This document shows, in pieces, positions 62,901-64,000 of a DNA stretch of 64,000 nucleotides. How positions within the stretch are numbered: the first letter of the stretch is position 1; the number at the start of each line of letters is the position of its first letter. The position numbers and the translations under genes are program-made. Source of the stretch: Symbiodinium natans. Lineage: Eukaryota; Sar; Dinophyceae; Suessiales; Symbiodiniaceae. The DNA lies in the NCBI GenBank assembly GCA_905221605.1, contig CAJNDS010002642.1, forward strand, positions 67,106 through 131,105, in the 5' to 3' direction. The notes under the pieces were generated by a model. That model was not told the DNA's origin. It ran no database searches and saw nothing but the letters and a program-made list of their open reading frames with translations.

Positions 62901-63632
62901 GTTTCACGGGCTGGACTTTAGGTTTTATTTTATGATTTGAGGTGCAGTTTCCTTAATGGGTTAATGTGTTGTATACGGGTTCATGTTCACAGGGTTTAGG
63001 GTTCTCGGAAGTATATAGGGATTAGAGGGTTCAGGGTGTCAGGGCAATTTCCTTAGGAACAAGCTCTTTTTTCGTCATGAAGCTCAGGGGAAGCTTGAAA
63101 GTAGATTTTTGCTACGGCTTTAAGGGCTAGCCTCAAACCCCCACGGGCTTCGGATCTGTTGTGCCTCTGAGACCCAGGTGTTTCTTTGTAGGCCAAGCCC
63201 TCAGAACCTAAATCCTGTCTGTACACAACAAGGCTAGTTCTCCAAACTAGGGTCTCTTTCTGGGTCCTACACATACTACGGCACCCTAAGAAAGAAGCAC
63301 CCCCATAAGGGACACTAACTAGAGCACTACCCACATAGAGGTCCAGGTATTTTGTAAAGCAGATTGGGGCCTGAACCCACGCTTGTCTTACTGACCAGCA
63401 GGGAATGAGGGAATAAGGTACCATGTATCCCTTTTCTACCCTTTAAATAATTATTAATCATGAATTAATTACAAATTATTCTTTAAATCATAATACTTAA
63501 TTAATTATTAATTTAAGGGATTCTGACCAACAGTAAGTTGTTCGCCGCAAGCGGAGGCGCCGCAGGCGCGAGGATGACCGAAGGCGAGACGACGACCGCC
63601 GGCGAGAGGACGACCGGCGGCGAGGCATGTAG
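36230..63632 (+). CDS. SRRM2/CWC21-like: SRRM2/Cwc21 homologue (cwf21-domain spliceosomal protein), about 20+ exons
   Basis: Cwc21/SRRM2 proteins bind Prp8 and Snu114 in the catalytic spliceosome. The exons join to MYNGIGIMTPKGSGTNGYVQ and continue RNLSFLPRQRLDF, the defining N-terminus of the family. The cwf21 helices follow: ANVELLIHEQKRK, VENELIKLE, DELLAAGMPESEV, AAIDRERKHMLKAVE. Next come a conserved-looking FEKAVGIDTRS...GQAFDQELQ segment, a long Glu/Lys/Ala coiled coil spread over 39-48-nt exons, a Pro/Lys and acidic region, and a C-terminal tail RRRRRREDDRRRDDDRRRED ending GM-stop at 63632. The tail is RD/RE-type rather than RS. The 5'UTR has AG at 36219-36220, a possible spliced-leader acceptor. 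Most donors are GC. A 5.8-kb retrotransposon fills part of a late intron. Exons between 54240 and 63551 are only partly resolved. Confidence 0.9.
36262..36455. repeat. CCCTAAA array in SRRM2/Cwc21 intron 1
   Basis: About 25 units with CCCTAAG, CCCAATA and AACCTAATA variants, starting 22 bp after the donor. This intron is an exception to the usual TTTAGGG-first order. Confidence 0.9.
37009..37047 (+). CDS. SRRM2/Cwc21 exon 2, 39 nt
   Basis: Acceptor CCCAAG, GC donor GCCCCG. Encodes (G)IGIMTPKGSGTN plus one base of Gly. Confidence 0.9.
37728..37880. repeat. CCCTAAA array at the end of intron 2
   Basis: About 20 units. The same intron opens with TTTAGGG at 37087-37152, giving complementary arms. 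Confidence 0.95.
37900..37952 (+). CDS. SRRM2/Cwc21 exon 3, 53 nt
   Basis: Acceptor AGAG, donor GTGCAT. Encodes (G)YVQRNLSFLPRQRLDFK. Confidence 0.9.
38235..38325. mobile_element. Small inverted-repeat element, family 2
   Basis: Left TTTGCTAAAGAACCCCCG, right AGGGTTCTTAAGCCATT (complementary). The interior CCCTTAATAAGGCAGA then T run matches 26022-26094. Confidence 0.55.
38707..38789. mobile_element. Inverted-repeat element, family 1
   Basis: TTGGGATGTTCCACTTACAC, TAACAGTCCTTCATGGGGGT at the left; AGGACTGTTAGGTATAAGG and AACATCCCAA at the right. It lies in intron 3 of the SRRM2/Cwc21 gene. Confidence 0.7.
38874..38924 (+). CDS. SRRM2/Cwc21 exon 4, 51 nt
   Basis: Acceptor TTGCAG, GC donor GCCCCG, phase 0. 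Encodes AQLGQSFKSMTGEGAIK, the linker before the cwf21 helices. A T-then-G homopolymer tract follows at 38946. Confidence 0.75.
39409..39550. repeat. CCCTAAA array
   Basis: About 11 perfect units then variants, in intron 4. Confidence 0.9.
40007..40060 (+). CDS. SRRM2/Cwc21 exon 5, cwf21 helix 1
   Basis: Acceptor ATGAAG, phase 0. Encodes VRKANVELLIHEQKRK; the HE-x-KRK core is the cwf21 signature. The GC donor GCGCGA at about 40055 fits best and joins to VENELIKLE. Confidence 0.85.
40195..40325. repeat. CCCTAAA array
   Basis: About 17 units in intron 5. The island 40330-40435 between this array and the TTTAGGG run at 40441 could hold a skipped or alternative exon (TAPADAIFRDSWALRP). Confidence 0.9.
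40710..40736 (+). CDS. SRRM2/Cwc21 exon 6, 27-nt micro-exon
   Basis: Acceptor CCCCAG, donor GTTCGA, phase 0. Encodes VENELIKLE, continuing the cwf21 helix. Confidence 0.8.
40985..41237. repeat. Longest TTTAGGG array
   Basis: About 36 units with a single imperfect unit near 41115. It opens intron 6. Confidence 0.97.
41605..41642 (+). CDS. SRRM2/Cwc21 exon 7, 38 nt
   Basis: Acceptor TCGGAG, GC donor GCAGCC. Encodes DELLAAGMPESE plus GT, completed to Val by the next exon. Confidence 0.8.
42211..42256 (+). CDS. SRRM2/Cwc21 exon 8, 46 nt
   Basis: Acceptor TCCTCAG, donor GTGGCG. Encodes (V)AAIDRERKHMLKAVE, end of the cwf21 domain. Confidence 0.8.
42575..42640. repeat. Palindromic (TA)n tract
   Basis: TA repeats with CATATGTATATATGTACGTA at the centre; largely self-complementary. 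A CCCTAAA array (42640-42795) follows. Confidence 0.85.
42640..42795. repeat. CCCTAAA array
   Basis: About 22 units with CCCCAAA variants in intron 8. Confidence 0.95.
43120..43256. repeat. CCCTAAA array
   Basis: About 19 units, some CCCTACA, in intron 8. Confidence 0.95.
43265..43440. repeat. About 58-bp tandem repeat, three copies
   Basis: Each copy carries AGGAATATTCCTTA-like sequence then TAGTAGGGTTCCTTAT. The AGGAATATTCCT core is palindromic. A single related piece is at 18330-18360 in inverse orientation. Confidence 0.75.
43478..43531 (+). CDS. SRRM2/Cwc21 exon 9, 54 nt
   Basis: Acceptor CGCTAG, GC donor GCGCGC, phase 0. Encodes TGSLRYDSELEKKDSHHQ. Confidence 0.7.
44401..44440 (+). 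CDS. SRRM2/Cwc21 exon 10
   Basis: Encodes HEAMEKEKELYKS in phase 0. The acceptor may be CCAAG at 44400 or CACGAG at 44407. The donor is uncertain; GACCCC or GAGGGG are GA-type choices. Confidence 0.6.
44859..44933 (+). CDS. SRRM2/Cwc21 exon 11
   Basis: Acceptor CTGGAG (or CCCAG at 44863), GC donor GCGTGC. Encodes RFEKAVGIDTRSRIVGQAFD and QELQ; it resembles the conserved AFGI...G-x-AFD-x-ELQ segment after the cwf21 domain. Confidence 0.75.
45539..45641. mobile_element. Inverted-repeat element, family 1
   Basis: TTGGGATGGTTCCCCTTTTG, AAAGTCCTTAATAGGATT, GGAGGTACTGTAATCCCTAT, then GGACTGTTAGTACAACGG and GGGAACATCCCAA. Confidence 0.7.
45979..46020 (+). CDS. SRRM2/Cwc21 exon 12, 42 nt
   Basis: Acceptor CCACAG, GC donor GCACAG, phase 0. 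Encodes AQLKLERMQQKAEQ, coiled coil. The six bases after the donor equal the first six of the exon. Confidence 0.8.
46060..46190. repeat. 24-bp higher-order TTTAGGG repeat
   Basis: Three or four copies of GTTCAGAGTAGTTTAGGGTT plus a short remainder; a compound unit built on the heptamer. Confidence 0.85.
47120..47385. repeat. CCCTAAA/CCCTGAA array
   Basis: About 36 units, including a homogeneous run of nine CCCTGAA, at the end of intron 12. Confidence 0.95.
47406..47444 (+). CDS. SRRM2/Cwc21 exon 13, 39 nt
   Basis: Acceptor GGCCAG, GC donor GCCAGG, phase 0. Encodes EQMRLEAQKKAEK. Confidence 0.8.
48034..48100. repeat. CCCCCTAAAG decamer array
   Basis: Six copies of a 10-bp unit in intron 13. 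Confidence 0.9.
48146..48249. mobile_element. Small inverted-repeat element, family 3
   Basis: Ends GACCCGGAGTA and TACTCCTGGGTC (complementary). Interior CCCCTTATAATCCCCTTAAA and AGGGTACCCTG match the copies at 7934 and 10704. Confidence 0.6.
48336..48377 (+). CDS. SRRM2/Cwc21 exon 14, 42 nt
   Basis: Acceptor TTCCAG, GC donor GCTGGG, phase 0. Encodes AQERAEKLRKKAEK. Confidence 0.8.
48960..49805. repeat. Long decayed CCCTAAA region
   Basis: Variant units with CCTAAGCCCGCC spacers, a CCCCTAAT run (49425-49470), one TTTAGGG interruption (49575-49600) and a clean array from 49660. It forms the 3' part of intron 14. Confidence 0.85.
49843..49881 (+). CDS. SRRM2/Cwc21 exon 15
   Basis: Acceptor CGCTCAG, phase 0. 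Encodes AKVKAEKKLEKLR, up to GC donor GCAAAG. The frame stays open to 49920 (AKQEKRRSRN), so the exon may be longer with GA donor GAGAAG. Confidence 0.7.
50603..50623 (+). CDS. SRRM2/Cwc21 exon 16, 21-nt micro-exon
   Basis: Acceptor GAGGCAG, GC donor GCCCCG, phase 0. Encodes KVKEEEK. An open upstream reading (RLLLRQ) leaves the acceptor debatable. Confidence 0.55.
50829..51065. repeat. CCCTAAA array
   Basis: About 33 units, nearly perfect, in intron 16. Confidence 0.95.
51558..51599 (+). CDS. SRRM2/Cwc21 exon 17, 42 nt
   Basis: Acceptor CACCAG, GC donor GCTTCG, phase 0. Encodes AAKLKEELREAAVK. Confidence 0.8.
51655..51830. repeat. TTTAGGGG octamer array
   Basis: About 21 octamers (extra G) opening intron 17. 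Confidence 0.95.
52105..52262 (+). pseudogene. Protein-kinase-like fragment in SRRM2/Cwc21 intron 17
   Basis: A plus-strand reading gives ANDGAAKLADFGSALHG, with DFG at 52160-52168 and the N-D-G-x-x-K-L-A-D-F-G-S-A layout of kinase subdomain VII. It then runs into a duplicated CGGGACGTCGCGTC segment and TGA. No other kinase subdomains are seen, so this is a decayed or captured exon. Confidence 0.45.
52395..52560. repeat. CCCTAAA array
   Basis: About 21 units in intron 17. Confidence 0.95.
53395..53525. repeat. CCCTAAA array at the end of intron 17
   Basis: About 18 perfect units ending 14 bp before the acceptor of exon 18. Confidence 0.97.
53540..53587 (+). CDS. SRRM2/Cwc21 exon 18
   Basis: Acceptor GCGCAG, phase 0. 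Encodes EEEEVVKAPPERPKKK; donor GAGATT keeps phase 0. The reading is open to 53601 (EIAAW). Confidence 0.7.
54198..54239 (+). CDS. SRRM2/Cwc21 exon 19, 42 nt
   Basis: Acceptor TCTAAG, donor GTTTGG, phase 0. Encodes VIEAPKPREMRRGA. Confidence 0.7.
54625..54770. repeat. TTTAGGG array
   Basis: About 20 units. The preceding 54455-54564 stretch is bounded by a 16-bp direct repeat TGTGATGCCCAGGGAG and may hide an exon (EPKDVSGVASEPAEQ). Confidence 0.95.
54846..54938. mobile_element. Small inverted-repeat element, family 4
   Basis: Left TTTCCCAACATAGGGGTACC and right GGTACCACTATTTTGGGAA are complementary. Confidence 0.5.
55433..55484 (+). CDS. SRRM2/Cwc21 exon (acidic)
   Basis: Acceptor TTGCCAG, GC donor GCTTGC. 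Encodes AKVEPEDDDRWRPGPED after one split base. Confidence 0.55.
55796..55890. mobile_element. Inverted-repeat element, family 1
   Basis: TTGGGCTTGTACTCACAGTC at the left, TGAGGACTGTTGGTACATGG and AACATCCCAA at the right. It ends 12 bp before the retrotransposon. Confidence 0.65.
55903..55946 (+). repeat. Split direct repeat A1
   Basis: Left terminus, beginning TGATTTCGGTAAAGGCGAGG and ending TTCAAGCGG; it contains a TTGAAC...GTTCAA inverted pair. Identical to A2. Confidence 0.85.
56486..60604 (+). CDS. Retrotransposon polyprotein: gag-like, RT, RNase H with inserted methyltransferase-like domain
   Basis: The frame is open from 56390; the first ATG is at 56486 (1372 aa). The N-terminal third is acidic then Pro/Ala-rich, with no zinc knuckle seen. 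RT (about residues 565-760): NAADRKDFYHQLRVPLRRA with the catalytic Asp pair region at 628-631, a CFGAVLQGDALGVEYATSSH fingers/palm block and LVIDDYFAIS (DD at 739-740). RNase H: ATDSSDLKGA (D914), INLLEGSCIYRLL (E1239), LCDSNVARCAVQKGRSPS (D1264) and MPADHPTRD (D1313). Between D914 and E1239, where 40-50 residues are usual, lies a SAM-methyltransferase-like domain: FIEVGVGSGK (987), TPPSATFSA (1046), ALEQPRNSK (about 1103) and VGCAFGSPCLKPWRF. In C5 methyltransferases the motif is PPC; here it is PPS, so methylation activity is doubtful. Confidence 0.85.
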   Translation: MIPERLTFASDGIVMPYVVSPPVAGAPGDRSSHVICIPVLRREGGLILALPADTVPPVLRDAGQLPDASGLLGPSAVLDVEAVEENEDGAEVLLGFQLPVLVADFQDEAVRYMAPFDPSAHQDATPFSLDHPQAFPECSALVALTLSWVRTQIGERTAFYSAAEGEEEAAAADAELLPALAKASPSPKNPAAKPKRITTAQLAEKVGSLPALTAQLQSVADRQLSLEEKVASGAQAAASAPPPPAHRLPSRFPYRSQVPCQDHQPDPTAPLNSRDCDGPSFAANDTVPTHGRLPGHPRPGRNTVCFNSWGLSLAFRVLRTGSPFAVSLAPLLHLLPASRVSPPKALFPLPLPYFGLFRQPGPHLGSRARHRLAVRRATFVLVAALNHLHSSGAPVPKDAVRRLPNVNQAKALVYLEKLVKAFGATEDVHLPSASRRSSELLARLGELSERLTTLGFSVDRYGAAFPGLNDPADVRGALSPYRGLDSSRLVLSGTANWDPSPHLDSSLYLAFREPQSLLLPSIPPVAGEVPKLHLENPSEVLSVARLWDVNNLLVLSPQGPPPERPFEGVRIFNSLKSASTDRQIGDRRGRNMCEGTIPGPSRFLPSGVMFSCLHIDPFKERLSLNAADRKDFYHQLRVPLRRALTNVLVPPLEASLLKDTKAFHDLTVRSQGKKLWPNGVFACFGAVLQGDALGVEYATSSHQNLLAAHGLLSEDSQICNGVPFPVGGPQSLVEGLVIDDYFAISKVAVPEDGSPPAAVRAFELAKAIYQKEGLLGSDPKDIRDASQAVLVGAELDASKATRALGLALSGAPKSKRLAMSCVTLELARLPATADHLHMCVLGGWVSILLYRRPLMSLLSRSFQLVDSSSVVPGHSRVIPQPRAIASELAMLSVLAPLAVADLSAPWSEALFATDSSDLKGAIVSAQVPATLTQRLWTSALKVSENARLLSRERAALMRFDPEFEILPDPQRPSAARVRRPLALRFHFIEVGVGSGKVTARLRDRGWATGPVLNISESPEYDWSSAQVFLWVVHLVSSGLVDAVLLTPPSATFSAAKNPPLRTYRQPLGIHPTESRTHLCTVLALRSLCLLRVCHRHGVPAALEQPRNSKISRLKTWTDIAALPQASEVFTVGCAFGSPCLKPWRFLAVAFSLQSLARRCSRDHTHAATKASDVYPDSLAVALADAFEKAIRQRHVALEDCALDTEGLESPLVNDLAISLTWCPVKVWKWKRATHINLLEGSCIYRLLLLLARSGGPLRFATLCDSNVARCAVQKGRSPSSGLSKTLRRIAAAALAFGLYPQVPFCPTRLMPADHPTRDTPIPRPGLSIVTPDWDAAEIRALSSLPKLRRWAANWSRLTLLVGRLRPSFGSGI
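60634..61437 (+). CDS. Tyrosine recombinase of the retrotransposon
   Basis: The frame is open from 60634, after a TGA at 60631, to TGA at 61435-61437. The first ATG is only at 60790; the reading before it (KIRRLLQPAWDVAYAWRKAE) looks like the N-terminal helical domain, so translation may start at a non-ATG codon or by reinitiation. Catalytic motifs: Arg in GLLRIGE (60889), LASLRAGGATWL (Arg at 61162), RGRWLSSKIAEIYIQE (Trp at 61231, nucleophile Tyr at 61258). It performs circle integration in place of a DDE integrase. The frame differs from the polyprotein and does not overlap it (30-nt gap), so a simple frameshift fusion is excluded. Confidence 0.85.
   Translation, partial: KGTQYTALGKGSRTKPRACVASRIPKIRRLLQPAWDVAYAWRKAEPTTHHTAMPWQILLGLIAVCLLWGWPRVAGALAVTWGGLLRIGETLQSLRSDLLLKEPKTRFRQARHQSVRIDQPDLLRLIDSVFGSLRPHEKLWPWSGQTLRNRFRAICKAIHLPTERAPGRPHLELASLRAGGATWLMLQTEDAELTRRRGRWLSSKIAEIYIQEASALQLLPTLDAVSRSLVFQALSSFPTLVQKAEFFLKTGVPVSIWYELLAADMHA
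61461..61710 (+). repeat. Split direct repeats B1-A2-B2
   Basis: B1 61461-61551, A2 61551-61594 and B2 61620-61710. B units start GGCCTCGTACAGTTCGCTGC and end GATCGAGCCTTT; they include TTTGCATTGCAGATGCAAAA, a hairpin. Both copies are identical. Confidence 0.9.
61711..61782. mobile_element. Inverted-repeat element, family 1, left arm missing
   Basis: AAATAGGGAC, GGGGGTACGATTCATCCCTA, TTGAGGACTGTTCGTATACG and GGGAACATCCCAAG: the centre and right arm of a family 1 element, abutting the end of B2. Confidence 0.6.
62215..62260 (+). CDS. SRRM2/Cwc21 exon (RD-rich)
   Basis: Acceptor CCGCAG. Encodes DARRDRDAPEPK in phase 0. A GA donor GAGCCC or GC donor GCCCAA is possible. The RDRD content fits the tail. 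Confidence 0.5.
62275..62430. repeat. Degenerate AATTAGGGTTCATT repeats
   Basis: About 13 irregular units around TTAGGGTT separated by AAT or CAT; a looser version continues at 62630-62780 (CAGGGTTTA). Between them (62545-62625) is another RD-containing reading (NRDRARPDRP) that may be an exon. Confidence 0.75.
63430..63515. other. AT-rich block before the last exon
   Basis: Nearly pure A/T with ATACTTAATTAATTATTAAT, close to ATACTTAATTAATAATTAAT at 2834. Possibly a shared element. Confidence 0.6.
63552..63632 (+). CDS. SRRM2/Cwc21 terminal exon
   Basis: Acceptor CGCAAG. Encodes RRRRRREDDRRRDDDRRRED then DRRRGM and TAG. Another acceptor (TAAG at 63538) would add VRRK. Charged RD/RE repeats are typical of splicing-factor tails. 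Confidence 0.75.
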   Translation, partial: RRRRRREDDRRRDDDRRREDDRRRGM

Positions 63633-64000
63633 CTTGGGTTTTTGGGGGTTTTTTGTCGCGAAAGTTCGTTTCTGAAGAGGTTAAGGGAGGTTTCCGGGAT
63701 TTGGGGGTTGTGGGGCTTTGGAGTTTTGGACTGAGAGATTACGGTTTGGAGGATAGGGGAGTATTGCAACAATCAAGTCCCTGGTTTCGGACGCAGGGTC
63801 GAGCATTTGGGGCTTTGAGGTTTTTTCAGGGTTTAGGGTTGAGGGTTTAGGGGTTAGGTTTGAGGGTTTTGTTTTTAGTTTCTTTTTTTAGGGTTTAGGG
63901 CTGAGGGTTTAGGGTTGAGGGTTTAAGGGTTTAGTCTTGGTTTGTTTTTGACGTGCGCACTTTTGGGTTTGGGTTTGTAAAGGGAACCAAACTGCAATCG
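63633..64000. other. Downstream of SRRM2/Cwc21 gene
   Basis: No gene recognised; decayed TTTAGGG variants from 63829 to 63925. Confidence 0.5.

Larger units (their letters stand above)
1..64000. repeat. Dispersed TTTAGGG/CCCTAAA telomere-type arrays
   Basis: Heptamer arrays of TTTAGGG and its complement CCCTAAA, with many variants (TTTCGGG, TTTGGGG, TTCAGGG, CCCTGAA, CCCGAAA, CCCTCAA), occur throughout, in blocks from two to about 40 units. They sit between exon islands and never inside a convincing exon. The usual order is CCCTAAA, exon, TTTAGGG, so an intron starts with TTTAGGG and ends with CCCTAAA. Coding islands lie between the arrays all the way across, so this is interstitial repeat and not a chromosome end. 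Confidence 0.95.

Noticed and set aside
63053-63424. 123-codon minus ORF near the end
   Set aside because: No recognisable domain; lies in the last intron of the plus-strand SRRM2/Cwc21 gene.

Overview
The window looks like nuclear DNA of a dinoflagellate. The grounds are short GC-rich exons (20-110 nt) adrift in long introns, many GC and some GA splice donors beside GT, introns packed with the plant-type telomere motif TTTAGGG/CCCTAAA (the motif reported for dinoflagellate telomeres), a cox1 piece of alveolate mitochondrial type, and an ankyrin protein with an N-terminus I recognise from dinoflagellates. No bacterial or phage features are present. Most supplied-length ORFs are shadows in repeats; the real genes had to be assembled from exons by frame, acceptor AG and phase.

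Layout. 386-5105 (+): phase-consistent exons of a right-handed beta-helix protein; its last intron holds a 32-bp hairpin minisatellite and a mitochondrial cox1 fragment. 6171-6849 (+): an EF-hand exon and a zinc-ribbon exon, both repeated later at 24350 and 28026. 7606-12781 (+): a gene for a coiled-coil plus Met/Pro/Gly-rich protein; 13404-18043 (+) continues it or is the next gene. 19891-28106 (+): scattered exons, a second block of the 32-bp minisatellite (21178-22110), an intronless ankyrin-repeat gene (24808-25386) and a probable terminal exon (26321-26416). 28.4-35.1 kb: islands that read as exons on either strand; a minus-strand gene is possible. 36230-63632 (+): a 27-kb homologue of the spliceosomal protein SRRM2/Cwc21 (cwf21 domain), about 20 exons recovered, from the family N-terminus to an Arg/Asp/Glu tail and stop.

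Inside a late intron of the SRRM2/Cwc21 gene sits a full-length tyrosine-recombinase retrotransposon (55903-61710) with identical split direct repeats, an RT/RNase H ORF and a recombinase ORF. A cytosine-methyltransferase-like domain appears inserted within the RNase H domain, and its catalytic Cys position reads Ser.

The main unexplained signal is architectural: most introns begin with TTTAGGG arrays and end with CCCTAAA arrays, so each intron transcript could fold into a long stem that brings its two splice sites together. Several families of small inverted-repeat elements (about 70-180 bp) also lie in introns. All exon models are by eye; no alignment, RNA or database search was available.
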